A stretch of 64,000 nt of DNA from JANYCG01 sp031386665 (lineage in GTDB: Bacteria; Pseudomonadota; Gammaproteobacteria; Burkholderiales; Burkholderiaceae_C): the NCBI GenBank assembly GCA_031386665.1, contig JANNCN010000124.1:1-64000 (forward strand). Direction: 5' to 3'. The notes below the pieces were generated by a model, which saw nothing but the letters and a program-made list of their open reading frames with translations, made no database searches and had not been told where the DNA came from. The stretch's first letter is position 1, and every line of letters begins with the position of its first letter. This document shows positions 24,620 to 33,174 of the stretch, one piece after another. Position numbers and translations under genes: made by a program.

Positions 24620-26010
24620 GTTTGTTTTGGATTTACGCCGCGGCGCTGGTGCTGCTGGCTCTGGCAATGGTGTTGCCGACACTTTTAAAGCGGCGCAACC
24701 CAGAGCCAAACGGTTCGCTAGCGCTGGGCCGTGAGGGCGATATAAACGCTTCTACGGACCTCGTCGCCAACAGCCCGCAGCAAACCAGTTTGGCGATTTT
24801 GCGAGAGCAGTTGTTGCAGATTGATGCCGACCTGCAAGCGGGTCGATTGGACCTGGTTCAGCATGCCCAAGCCAAGGCCGAAATTGAACGCCGCGCGCTG
24901 GAAGAATCGGCCCCTGACCGACAGCTTGCCACGACCGCCCCCGTGGGCGGGCCTGCAAGCCGATCCACCCGGACAGCCGCCGTTGTGACTTTGGTGGTGG
25001 GAGCGATGGCGGGCGGTTTGTATGGCCTGTTGGGCAATCCGCAGGCCCTGAGCGGTCAGACCGTCGCGGCCAATGCGCCGGGCGGCCCCGAGGGCGAGGT
25101 CACAGCCGAGCAGTTTGAAGCCATGGTGGCCAAACTGGCACAGCGGCTTGAGAACCCTGAACCTGGCCAACCCGTTGACCCCAAAGCTTGGGAAATGTTG
25201 GCCCGCACCTACGCGGCCATGCAGCGGTTTGCTGAAGCCGACCGTGCCTTCAAACGGGCGACTGAACTTGCCCCCGACAACGCCCAACTGTGGGCCGACC
25301 ATGCTGACGTGATGGCGATGTTGCAAGGCCAAAGCGCCTTGGGAGCGCCTGAAGCGCTGATTGCTCGCGCACTCAAACTCGACCCGCAAAATATCAAAGC
25401 CCTGGCGTTGGCGGGCAGCGCTGCGTACGAGCGCAAAGACTTTGCTGGCGCTACCCAAGCTTGGAGCCAAGCACGAAAATTGGCCCCTGTGGGCAGCGAA
25501 TTTGCCGCTGGGCTGGACCGCAGCCTGGAAGCCGCACAGGCAGGGCAAAGTGGGCAAACGGGGCAAGTTGCCGCTGCCGCACCCTCGGCACCAATCGCTC
25601 CTGCCGCTCAGGTGGGACAGGCCGGGCAGGCCGCGCAAGCTGCTCCTGCAGCCCCAATCAGCAGTGCCAGCACCGTCAGCGGCGTGGTCAGCCTGTCGCC
25701 CGCATTGGCTGGCAAAGCCTCACCCGACGACACAGTGTTTATTTTTGCCCGCGCCGCAGAAGGCCCGCGCATGCCTTTGGCGATTTTGAAACGCAAGGTC
25801 AGCGACCTGCCCATCACCTTCAAGCTGGACGACAGCACGGCCATGGCCCCTGAAATGAAGCTGTCCAAATTCCCGCAGGTGGTGGTCGGCGCACGGGTGT
25901 CGAAATCGGGCAACGCCATGCCCCAAAGCGGCGACTTGGTGGGGCAAATGGGGCCGTTGAAAGTTGGCACGTCGCAATTGAAAATCGCCATCGACGCGGT
26001 ACAGCCTTGA
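24616..26010 (+). CDS. ccmI: Cytochrome c biogenesis apoprotein chaperone CcmI/CycH
   Basis: CcmI binds apocytochrome C termini and delivers them to the heme lyase. The 464-residue protein has an N-terminal span, a coil with ILREQLLQIDADLQAGRL, a second span (about 115-140), TPR repeats (AWEMLARTYAAMQRFAEADRA type, about 190-310), then a low-complexity Gln/Ala/Gly linker (AGQSGQTGQVAAAAP type), and a C-terminal beta domain. ATG 24616 overlaps the ccmH stop. It is the last gene of the ccm operon. Confidence 0.93.
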   Translation: MSLFWIYAAALVLLALAMVLPTLLKRRNPEPNGSLALGREGDINASTDLVANSPQQTSLAILREQLLQIDADLQAGRLDLVQHAQAKAEIERRALEESAPDRQLATTAPVGGPASRSTRTAAVVTLVVGAMAGGLYGLLGNPQALSGQTVAANAPGGPEGEVTAEQFEAMVAKLAQRLENPEPGQPVDPKAWEMLARTYAAMQRFAEADRAFKRATELAPDNAQLWADHADVMAMLQGQSALGAPEALIARALKLDPQNIKALALAGSAAYERKDFAGATQAWSQARKLAPVGSEFAAGLDRSLEAAQAGQSGQTGQVAAAAPSAPIAPAAQVGQAGQAAQAAPAAPISSASTVSGVVSLSPALAGKASPDDTVFIFARAAEGPRMPLAILKRKVSDLPITFKLDDSTAMAPEMKLSKFPQVVVGARVSKSGNAMPQSGDLVGQMGPLKVGTSQLKIAIDAVQP

Positions 26011-26020
26011 AATGCTCTAG

Positions 26021-26138
26021 TGCTATTCAATTTATAGCAAACTATTGAATAAATTCGCGATCTAGAGGCGTATTAGACCAAAAATTCGGTGGTTTCAGTG
26101 ATTTTGGGTCAAAGTCATATCACCGGTGATATGACTTT
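26021..26138 (-). repeat. Composite intergenic repeat copy 3 (ACCGGT-palindrome type)
   Basis: Read on the minus strand this has the same order as copy 1: a perfect 28-bp palindrome (26111-26138, core CATATCACCGGTGATATG), spacer, CTAGA-containing arm, and a TGCTAT...ATAGCA hairpin (26021-26039). It sits between converging ccmI and bchO, and its palindrome half lies inside the bchO coding end. Confidence 0.8.
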
Positions 26139-27078
26139 CTGCCTGACGTTCAAACTGCCCAATGATCAGATCGGCCACCAGTTCAGGGCGTTCTTCATGG
26201 GCCAGGTGACCTAAACCCTTAAGTGATGTTAAGAAGCTTCCCGATTCAGGCGGCAGCATGGCCAGTACGCGGCTGGCCTGCGTGGGGGGAATGGTCAGGT
26301 CGTTGCTGCCCACCACCAGGCTGAGCCGGGTGGTCAATTGCGCCAGGTCGCGACCCAGCGCGTTCAGGTTCCAGTTGGCCATCATGCCCAAAGCGCCGGC
26401 TGCGTGGCTGGCGTTTTTGACCAGCAGGCTGTAAAGCGCCAGGCCTTGCACGTCCAGTTTGGATCCCGTGCCGTCTATCAACCTTTGCAGCACGACCGGG
26501 TTGGCCGCCCGTTTGGAGAAAAACGTAGGCACAAACGGCGTGGCTGCCAGCAGTTTGGCAGCCGGTGAAAAAAATTGCCCGGCCAGCCCGCCCAACGGCA
26601 AAAACGCGCCATTCAGGGCCACCAGCAAGTGGGGTGCAATGCCACCGTCCAGGCACATTCGAGCGGCAATCGCCGCCCCGGCAGAATGACCAACCACCAA
26701 GTCGGGCTTGAAGTTTTCAGTGCTCAAAAGGGTTTGTACCGCGTTGGCCATGCCGGTCAAGGACAGGCGGGGCGAACTCGGCCCGCCCGCTGGCATGCTG
26801 GTGAAAGCATGGCCCGGCAAGTCCACCGCCACCACGCTGAAGTTTTTGGCCAACAGGGGGGCCAAACCGCGCCACGAGTGGGTGGACGCACCCGTGCCGT
26901 GCAGCAGCAAGGCCATGGGTTTTGCGGGTTGATGGGTGGCGTGGATTGGCTTGGAGAGCTTGGATGGGCCTTCAAACTGTTGCACATGCCAGCGCAGGCC
27001 CGCCGCAGTGACAAAACGGCTAGTCTGGCGGTGCGGCCAATGCAGGCCTTCCAGATCCCATTGCATGGCTTGGCTCAT
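26095..27078 (-). CDS. bchO: Alpha/beta hydrolase BchO (magnesium chelatase-associated)
   Basis: BchO is an alpha/beta hydrolase-fold protein encoded next to the Mg-chelatase genes in PGCs; its precise reaction is unproven. LLLHGTGASTHSW forms the oxyanion-hole region, VVGHSAGAAIAARM the nucleophile elbow (Ser), and LGHLAHEE the catalytic His. I start at ATG 27078; a TTG at 27096 is the alternative. The last about 14 residues (ESHITGDMTLTQNH) are encoded by the palindrome of repeat copy 3, so the repeat extended or replaced the original C terminus. Confidence 0.9.
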   Translation of the reverse strand: MSQAMQWDLEGLHWPHRQTSRFVTAAGLRWHVQQFEGPSKLSKPIHATHQPAKPMALLLHGTGASTHSWRGLAPLLAKNFSVVAVDLPGHAFTSMPAGGPSSPRLSLTGMANAVQTLLSTENFKPDLVVGHSAGAAIAARMCLDGGIAPHLLVALNGAFLPLGGLAGQFFSPAAKLLAATPFVPTFFSKRAANPVVLQRLIDGTGSKLDVQGLALYSLLVKNASHAAGALGMMANWNLNALGRDLAQLTTRLSLVVGSNDLTIPPTQASRVLAMLPPESGSFLTSLKGLGHLAHEERPELVADLIIGQFERQAESHITGDMTLTQNH

Positions 27079-27129
27079 GGCGGGGCGGGGCAGCAAGCCA
27101 TGGCTAAACAGTCAGCGTAGGCCACGCTT

Positions 27130-29121
27130 TCAGCGCGAACCCGCACCAGCAGCCGATGCGGCGCGAACGACTTGCGACAAAGCCTGCGCACCCGCGTAGG
27201 GCAGAGGCATGTAGGTGGCGCCCATTTCTTGGGCTAGTTGACGGGCGGCGGGTTGCGGTTGGGGTGAGGTGTCCATCAAAAGGCAGGTGATGTTGGCTAT
27301 GCGCATCATTTTGGCACCGGCCAGCGCGTCTTCGGCCGCTTTGGCCCGCCCGGGCGTGCCGTCACGGGCAATGTTGCCGCGCCCATCGGTCAGCAAGACC
27401 ACTATGGGGGTGGCGCCTTTGCGGCGAATTTGATCGGCCAGTTCGCGGGCGGCGTCAATCGCACTGGCCAGCGGCGTGCCACCGCCACCCGGCAAACCCG
27501 CAAGACTGCGTTTGGCGCGGGCCAAAGACCGGGTGGGTGGCAGCAGCAGCTCGGCGGCTTTGCCGCGAAACGCCAGCACGGCCACGCTGTCGCGGCGAAT
27601 GTAGCAATCGGCCAGCAGCAGCTCAACGGCACCCTTGGCTTCGGCCAGGCGGTTCAGTGCCGATGAGCCCGATGCATCAACGACAAACAAGGTCGTGGTT
27701 TGCCCCACTTGCTTGAATCGCGAGACGTGAAAGTCTTCGCGCCGCACCTGAATGCGCGCAGGTTCTGGGGTGCTGGGCGACGCTTCGAGCTGCGCCGCAT
27801 GACCCTTCGGCTTGTTGCGGCTGTCAACCGGCTCAGGCGGCGGCAGCTTGGCGCCAGACAGCTGAACCTCGCGCTGGCGCAAGCGCTGCCAAGGCGCTGC
27901 GGCGCGCAGGGTTTCGATCACGTTCAGACGCGAGCCACCCCGAGGTTCCCCACGGCGCGAGCCCATCGGGCGGCCACGGGTCAGGGTTTTTTGCACCGCA
28001 CCCGACTTGCCCATCGCCTGGGCGCGGACTTTGGCAGCTTGGCCAACCTTGAGCGCGGCCAGCAGGCCTGGCGGTATGGCAGCCACAGCGGCTTCCAGCA
28101 CGGTGTCAGACAATGAATTACCGCCTTGGGCTACTAGTTCGTCCTCAGACGGCGCGTCAGGTGTGTCGTTGTCCTGTTGGTCGCCGTCCTCGTCTTTGGC
28201 TGGATCGTCGGCTGATTTGGGTTCATCGGAGTCGGTCTGGGGTTCTGGCGGGTCGGCCGAATCATTAGGCTGGTCATCGGGTGGGCTGGCCGATTTAGCG
28301 TCATCTTCGGCGGCTTGCACAGGGATTTGCGTGGCGCGGGGTGCCAAAACCAGGCGGGCAGCCAGCTGGGTTTGATCCGGCCCGACTTCTGACAAACCCG
28401 CCAGGGCGGCGGCGGTTTGGGCGACTTGCAAGGCAAACCACGGTGCCCGAAGCGACAGCACACCCAGTGCGGCGGCGGTGGCGCACAGGGCGGTGAGGGT
28501 GTCGTCACTGGCGCGCACCTGGGGCAGCCGCGCTCTGGCGTCTTCGATGTCACCGGGTTGCCAGTGGACGGTGGCGGTGGCATCGGGGTTGGAATTGGGG
28601 TTGAGGTTGGGGCTAGGGTTGCCGTTCAGCGCCCCGTCAAAAATCAGATGCAAACCCATGCGATCCAGCAAGGCGGCGGGCATTTGCTCATCGTCACTGG
28701 CCCCTTCGTCCAGCGCCACCAGCCCCAAACGGCTGGTGTGTTGCAAGGAGAGGCCATCGCGTTGCACGGCAACTTTGCGGGTGTCCAGCACGCCCGCCAA
28801 TTTGGCCGCAAGCCCAGCAGGCACGCGCTCGGCCATGGCCAAAATGACGACGCCACCGTCAGCTTGCGTCAACACCCCTTTTTGCGAAATGGGCCGCCCT
28901 GCTTGCAGCGTCGCGCCCAAATCCAGCCCGCCCAACAGCGCCGCGTCGTTGATGTTGAGCGGAATGCGCCGAACCGGGCTGCCGGGCGGAAGCAAACTGC
29001 GAAGCAGCGCCAACCACTCGTCTCGCGCCGCGCCCGCTGGTGCCCGCAGGGCTACACCACCAATGCCCACTGGATTGACGGCGAACAGAGCCGCTGACAG
29101 GTTCTGATCTGCCGTCAACAC
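27130..29121 (-). CDS. bchD: Magnesium chelatase subunit D
   Basis: BchD forms the AAA+ ring with BchI that powers Mg2+ insertion into protoporphyrin IX by BchH. The 663-residue protein has an N-terminal degenerate AAA+ domain (IPLNINDAALLGGLDL...), an acidic, Pro-rich linker (about 255-320, Asp/Glu/Pro), and a C-terminal integrin I/VWA domain with MIDAS DASGSS and LLTDGRGN. It starts at GTG 29121, abutting the bchI stop with no gap. Confidence 0.95.
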   Translation of the reverse strand: MLTADQNLSAALFAVNPVGIGGVALRAPAGAARDEWLALLRSLLPPGSPVRRIPLNINDAALLGGLDLGATLQAGRPISQKGVLTQADGGVVILAMAERVPAGLAAKLAGVLDTRKVAVQRDGLSLQHTSRLGLVALDEGASDDEQMPAALLDRMGLHLIFDGALNGNPSPNLNPNSNPDATATVHWQPGDIEDARARLPQVRASDDTLTALCATAAALGVLSLRAPWFALQVAQTAAALAGLSEVGPDQTQLAARLVLAPRATQIPVQAAEDDAKSASPPDDQPNDSADPPEPQTDSDEPKSADDPAKDEDGDQQDNDTPDAPSEDELVAQGGNSLSDTVLEAAVAAIPPGLLAALKVGQAAKVRAQAMGKSGAVQKTLTRGRPMGSRRGEPRGGSRLNVIETLRAAAPWQRLRQREVQLSGAKLPPPEPVDSRNKPKGHAAQLEASPSTPEPARIQVRREDFHVSRFKQVGQTTTLFVVDASGSSALNRLAEAKGAVELLLADCYIRRDSVAVLAFRGKAAELLLPPTRSLARAKRSLAGLPGGGGTPLASAIDAARELADQIRRKGATPIVVLLTDGRGNIARDGTPGRAKAAEDALAGAKMMRIANITCLLMDTSPQPQPAARQLAQEMGATYMPLPYAGAQALSQVVRAASAAGAGSR

Positions 29122-30156
29122 TTAGCCGCCCATCACTTCGGCCACAGCCCGATCCACGCGCACGGTGGAGCCGGAGTCGTCCAGCGGGTTGCGGCGCAAG
29201 CGGTGGCGCAGGGCGGGCGCAGCGATTTGGCGCAGGTGGGTGGCTTGCACTTGGATGTCGCCTTGCAACGCGGCCAGGGCGCGGGCGGCGCGAATCAGGG
29301 TCAGGTCGCCGCGCAGGCCGTCGGTGCCCAAGGCGGTGCACAGTTTGGCGGCCAATTCGCGGGCTTGGTCATCGATGTCAACGGCTTGCAGCCGGGTGCG
29401 ACCGGCGACGATGCGTTTGCGGGTTTTTTCGTCTTCTTTCTTCCAGGCGGCGGCAAAGGCGATGGGGTCGCGCTCAAACGCGTCGCGCCGTCGCACCACC
29501 TCGATGCGGGCGGGCAGGTCGCCGGGGGTTTTGACTTCGACGGACAGGCCAAATCGATCCAGCAACTGGGGGCGCAACTCGCCTTCTTCGGGGTTGCCGC
29601 TGCCGACCAATACAAAACGCGCCGGGTGGCGCACGCTCAGGCCTTCGCGCTCCACCACGTTTTCACCCGATGCGGCCACGTCGATCAGCAGGTCAACCAG
29701 ATGGTCTTCGAGCAGGTTGACCTCATCGATATAAAGGTAGCCCCGGTTGGCGCGGGCCAGCAAGCCGGGCTCAAACGCTTTGACGCCTTGGGACAAAGCG
29801 CGTTCCAGGTCCAGCGCGCCCACCACGCGGTCCTCGGTGGCACCCAAGGGCAAATCCACCACGGGCACGGTGACCAGATGGCTTTTTGGCAGGTGCGTGC
29901 TGCTGTATTGCGCAGCGCAGTCTTCGCAGCCCGCGCCTCGGGCCACGGCATCAGGGTCGCAGCCATAGCGGCAACCCACCACGGCGCGCATTTTGGGCAG
30001 CAGCGCGGCCAGCGCCCGCACGGCGGTCGATTTGCCGGTGCCACGGTCGCCAAAGACCAAAACGCCGCCCACGGACGGGTCCACGGCTGAAATCAAAATC
30101 GCCAATTTCATTTCGTCCTGACCGACGATGGCTGAGAAGGGAAAGGCTTGGGCCAT
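29122..30156 (-). CDS. bchI: Magnesium chelatase ATPase subunit I
   Basis: BchI is the active AAA+ ATPase of Mg-chelatase. The N terminus FSAIVGQDEMKLAIL is typical, Walker A GDRGTGKST is at residues 36-44, Walker B is in YLYIDEVNLLEDHLVDLLLD-like sequence, and VGSGNPEEGELRPQLLDRF (sensor 1/arginine finger region) follows. It is 344 residues. It leads bchI-bchD-bchO. Confidence 0.97.
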   Translation of the reverse strand: MAQAFPFSAIVGQDEMKLAILISAVDPSVGGVLVFGDRGTGKSTAVRALAALLPKMRAVVGCRYGCDPDAVARGAGCEDCAAQYSSTHLPKSHLVTVPVVDLPLGATEDRVVGALDLERALSQGVKAFEPGLLARANRGYLYIDEVNLLEDHLVDLLIDVAASGENVVEREGLSVRHPARFVLVGSGNPEEGELRPQLLDRFGLSVEVKTPGDLPARIEVVRRRDAFERDPIAFAAAWKKEDEKTRKRIVAGRTRLQAVDIDDQARELAAKLCTALGTDGLRGDLTLIRAARALAALQGDIQVQATHLRQIAAPALRHRLRRNPLDDSGSTVRVDRAVAEVMGG

Positions 30157-30219
30157 AGGGTTTGAGGGGTTTGAAGGGGCTTGGTTGGAGTTTTGGTGGG
30201 ACGCGCAGAAGATTCTAAA

Positions 30220-30334
30220 TGCTATTATAATAATAGCAAACTATCTATATTATTTGAGATCTAGAGGCTTATTTTATTCATATTTTGGTGCTTTGGACTG
30301 GTTTTGAGAAAAAAAGAACCTGCAGGTTCTTTTT
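30220..30334 (-). repeat. Composite intergenic repeat copy 4 (CTGCAG-palindrome type)
   Basis: A 24-bp perfect palindrome with A/T-run arms around GAACCTGCAGGTTC (30311-30334) is linked by a 70-base spacer to AGATCTAGAGGCTTATTTT and the TGCTATTA...TAATAGCA hairpin (30220-30238). It lies between the bchP-linked small gene and bchI, where the palindrome could terminate the upstream minus-strand transcript. Confidence 0.85.
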
Positions 30335-30342
30335 ATGTCATT

Positions 30343-30645
30343 TCAGGCCGATTTTGCAGAGCCAGTGGCGCGTGGCTTCCAGGTCTGCCACAGGCCAGCC
30401 CAATGCGCGATTCCAGAGGCCAGCAGCCACAGGGCAATCACCGTCCAGCCTGATTGGGTCATCGCGCTGTGCAAAGCCAGCATCAGGCACAGACCCGAGA
30501 TCAGGTTCAACAAAAAATCGCGCCATGCAGGGCCCCGCCCGGTTGCGCGGTGGTACAGCACCAGCGCCACCCCTTCCAGCGCTGTCAGGGCGATCACCAG
30601 CTCAATCAGCTGAGTCAATTGCGCCATTGACAGCCAGTCGCTCAT
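30343..30645 (-). CDS. Small multi-span membrane protein downstream of bchP
   Basis: A 100-residue hydrophobic protein starting at ATG 30645, overlapping the bchP stop by 4 bases. Three membrane spans are visible (about 10-30, 42-62 and 68-88) with Trp-rich ends (IAHWAGLWQTWKPRA) and an Arg/Lys-rich C terminus. The coupling to bchP and its position in the bchGP operon suggest a role in pigment biosynthesis or membrane assembly, but I do not recognise a family and assign no function. Confidence 0.7.
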   Translation of the reverse strand: MSDWLSMAQLTQLIELVIALTALEGVALVLYHRATGRGPAWRDFLLNLISGLCLMLALHSAMTQSGWTVIALWLLASGIAHWAGLWQTWKPRATGSAKSA

Positions 30646-31877
30646 ACCTTGGCAAGCCCCAGCAAATGCGCCATGTCTTTGAAGAAGATGCGCACGTGGG
30701 CCATAGGTCTTTTGCGCGCCAGCTCTTTGTTCATGTAGGACTCAAACGTCAGTTGCTGCACGTCGCGGTCTTCGCAGATTTTGACAAAACGCTCCCGCCT
30801 GGCGTCACTTTGGTACCAAAACCATTGCATGATGCCCAGCACGCCAAACACCAAGCCATGGGCTTTCATGAAACGTTTGCGCGCCAATTTCAGAGCCCGC
30901 ACGTCGCCGGTTTGCAGCAGTTCCTGTACCGCTTCGGCAGCGAATTGACCACCGACCATGGCGTAGTAAATGCCTTCGCCCGACGCAGGGGCCACCACAC
31001 CGGCTGCATCGCCCGCCAGCACCACGTCGCGGCCATTGTCCCAGCGGCGCAGCGGCTTCATGGGCAGGGGTGCGCCTTCGCGGCGCAAAGTGGGCGCATC
31101 GGCCAGGCCCGCTGCCGTACGCAATTGCCCCACTGCTTTGCGCAGCGAAAACCCCTTGTCAGCGCTGCCAGTGCCAATGCTCAGGGTGTCGCCGTGGGGG
31201 AAGACCCAGCCGTAAAAATCAGGGGACAGCGTGCCTTGGTAAAAAACGTCGCAGCGGGCGGCGTCGTAGCCGGCCGGTTTTTGAGCCGGTGCCTGCACGA
31301 TCTCATGGTACGCAAAAACGCACTTCACTTGGGCAGCCCCCGGCACGTCAGATTGGCGGGCCACTTCCGAGCGGGCGCCGTCAGCGCCAATGATGGCCCG
31401 CGCCCGCACGCAAGTGGGGATGGCGTCGCCTCGCTGTTGCCGGTTTTGATGCTGCGGGCGGCCCTGAAAATGCACCAGGCTCACGCCGTCGGTGTCGCGT
31501 TCCAGCTTTTCAAACGTGCCAACCCGGCGCACCGCACCGCTTTCGACAGCGCGTTCGCGCAGCCATTCGTCAAAATCTTCGCGGTTCACCATGCCGACAA
31601 AGCCGTTGTCGATGGGAATGTCCACGCACTTGTTTTTGGGTGACACCATGCGCGCTGCCGTCGCACGAGCGACCAGCAGCTTGTCTGGAATGGCGAAGTC
31701 TTTGATCAACCTAGGCGGAATCGCGCCGCCACAGGGTTTGACACGCCCCGCCTTGTCCAGCAGCAGCACAGATCGGCCCTGGCGAGCCAGGGTGTCTGCC
31801 GCAGTAGCACCTGCCGGGCCACCGCCGACGACGACCACGTCAAAGGTTTCAATTGGGTTCGCGATTGTTGAATTCAC
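30642..31877 (-). CDS. bchP: Geranylgeranyl diphosphate/geranylgeranyl-bacteriochlorophyll reductase
   Basis: BchP is an FAD enzyme that reduces the geranylgeranyl tail of bacteriochlorophyll to phytyl. DVVVVGGGPAGATAADTLAR (FAD motif) and KPCGGAIPPRLIKDF open the protein, with VVLAGDAAGVVAPASGEGI later. It is 411 residues. It starts at GTG 31877, with GAGG about 9 bases upstream. It follows bchG at 75 bases on the same strand. Confidence 0.95.
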   Translation of the reverse strand: MNSTIANPIETFDVVVVGGGPAGATAADTLARQGRSVLLLDKAGRVKPCGGAIPPRLIKDFAIPDKLLVARATAARMVSPKNKCVDIPIDNGFVGMVNREDFDEWLRERAVESGAVRRVGTFEKLERDTDGVSLVHFQGRPQHQNRQQRGDAIPTCVRARAIIGADGARSEVARQSDVPGAAQVKCVFAYHEIVQAPAQKPAGYDAARCDVFYQGTLSPDFYGWVFPHGDTLSIGTGSADKGFSLRKAVGQLRTAAGLADAPTLRREGAPLPMKPLRRWDNGRDVVLAGDAAGVVAPASGEGIYYAMVGGQFAAEAVQELLQTGDVRALKLARKRFMKAHGLVFGVLGIMQWFWYQSDARRERFVKICEDRDVQQLTFESYMNKELARKRPMAHVRIFFKDMAHLLGLAKV

Positions 31878-31951
31878 AGAGCGGTACCTCAGTAGGAATC
31901 TCTCGGGTCAAAATAGACCAGAAGATGATGTGGGAAGGTGCAAAGCGTGCA

Positions 31952-32824
31952 TCACAGCGTGCGGATGGCAAAGGCGCTGACCATCATGCCCGCCACGAAC
32001 AGCGGCACGCCAAAGCCGCTGTACAGCAGAGCGCGTTTCGTGACGCTGTCCATGAAGTAATCCATCAGCAGCAGTTGCAAGCCCAGCAACAAGGCGATGG
32101 ACACGGCATGCAGCGGGCGGCCCCAAACAATCAGCAGCAAAATAACCGCCAATTGCGCCAAAGCCATGATCCAGCAGGCGACCCGCGCGGCGTTTTGCAC
32201 GCCCAGTTGCACTGGCAGCGAGCGCACGCCCATTTGGCGGTCGCCTTCTACCGCCTTGAAGTCATTCAAAGTCATGATGCCGTGGGTGCCGACGCTGTAC
32301 AAAGCTGCCAGCGTCAGCGATTTGCCATCGGGCATCACGCCACCGACCATCACCGCAGCCCCAGTCGTCCAGGCAATGCCCTCGTAACTGATGCCGCAAG
32401 CCGCGTTGCCCCACCAACCGTTTTCTTTCAAACGCAAGGGCGGAGCGCTGTAAACCCAGGCCAGCAGCAAGCCCACGGCGGCGGCGCCAAAGCCCCAGGG
32501 GCCCAGCAAACTGGCAACCAGCAGTGAAACGCATGTCCAAAGAATTGCCAAATACAAGCCCCATTGCCCCGGCATGCGACCCGATGGAATGGGTCGGTCG
32601 GGTTCGTTGATGGCGTCGACATGGCGGTCGTACCAGTCGTTGGCGGCCTGGCTGGTGGCGCAAACCAAAGGCCCAGCCAGGACAATGCCGATCAAGGCCA
32701 ACCCCCATTTGGAAGCAATCGGCACGCCAGACGCCACCACGCCGCAAGCAAACGCCCACATGGGCGGAAACCAGGTGATGGGTTTAAAGAGTTCCAGAAC
32801 TACACGTAATTGGGGTCGAGCCAT
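31952..32824 (-). CDS. bchG: Bacteriochlorophyll synthase (geranylgeranyl transferase)
   Basis: BchG is a membrane prenyltransferase that esterifies bacteriochlorophyllide a with geranylgeranyl diphosphate. The UbiA-family motif NDWYDRHVDAINEPDRP and a second Asp motif TLNDFKAVEGDRQMG are present, with about eight membrane spans in 290 residues. I choose ATG 32824 (MARPQLRVV). The TTG at 32860 would place the PpsR sites inside the gene. It is first in the bchG-bchP operon. Confidence 0.95.
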   Translation of the reverse strand: MARPQLRVVLELFKPITWFPPMWAFACGVVASGVPIASKWGLALIGIVLAGPLVCATSQAANDWYDRHVDAINEPDRPIPSGRMPGQWGLYLAILWTCVSLLVASLLGPWGFGAAAVGLLLAWVYSAPPLRLKENGWWGNAACGISYEGIAWTTGAAVMVGGVMPDGKSLTLAALYSVGTHGIMTLNDFKAVEGDRQMGVRSLPVQLGVQNAARVACWIMALAQLAVILLLIVWGRPLHAVSIALLLGLQLLLMDYFMDSVTKRALLYSGFGVPLFVAGMMVSAFAIRTL

Positions 32825-32828
32825 TGAA

Positions 32829-32872
32829 TGTATTTTTACATTGACATTGACAAGTGTCAACTTTAATTTACA
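32829..32872. promoter_or_regulatory. Tandem PpsR/CrtJ sites upstream of bchG
   Basis: Two exact TGT-N12-ACA palindromes, 32829-32846 (TGTATTTTTACATTGACA) and 32855-32872 (TGTCAACTTTAATTTACA), are spaced 26 bases start to start, directly before the bchG ATG. A bound repressor would cover the bchG translation and transcription start region. Confidence 0.85.
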
Positions 32873-32900
32873 CTAGGCGGATCGGTAGTTGGATTTCATT

Positions 32901-33018
32901 TGCTACTAAATAAGTAGCAATAAATCTATATTTTACGAGAGCTGGATGGCTATTTAGGTCATTTTTGATGTCAAAACGATGGTTTTTGCAAAAAAGTAAC
33001 CTGCAGGTTAATATTTTT
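32901..33018 (-). repeat. Composite intergenic repeat copy 5 (CTGCAG-palindrome type, degenerate)
   Basis: The hairpin TGCTACTAAATAAGTAGCA (32901-32919) and the arm with TATTTTACGAGAGCTGGATG match the other copies. The palindrome is shortened to TAACCTGCAGGTTA (32997-33010), the least conserved of the family. It sits in a divergent gap where a terminator role is unlikely. Confidence 0.75.
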
Positions 33019-33174
33019 TGATTTCCCGGGTGTTTTCTGCGTTTATTGTTAAGTTAAGCATTGCAGGATTCAAATAGAGTAATAGAATGGTGCTATGAAA
33101 ATTGGGTTCCAAATCTGGGTCAGATTCGATGCGGTTTTCGGATCAGACTTCGGAATGTCAAAAAGGCTTGCCCT

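Larger units (their letters stand above)
32825..33174. other. Divergent regulatory region between bchG and the PpsR-like gene
   Basis: No gene is visible. The bchG-proximal part holds two PpsR sites (32829-32872) and the rest is mostly repeat copy 5 (32901-33018). A frame continuing upstream from the PpsR-like gene is judged noncoding before GTG 33175. Confidence 0.6.

Noticed and set aside
28417..29097. Plus-strand frame opposite bchD
   Set aside because: Antisense to the BchD AAA+ domain; composition reflects high third-position GC.
30285..31643. 452-codon plus-strand open frame opposite bchP
   Set aside because: It overlaps bchP and the small membrane gene in antisense, with low-complexity Arg/Ala/His-rich translation; bchP has clear FAD motifs.
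32901..33018. Terminator at repeat copy 5
   Set aside because: It lies between divergent genes with a shortened palindrome and no T-run; a promoter-proximal relic is more likely.
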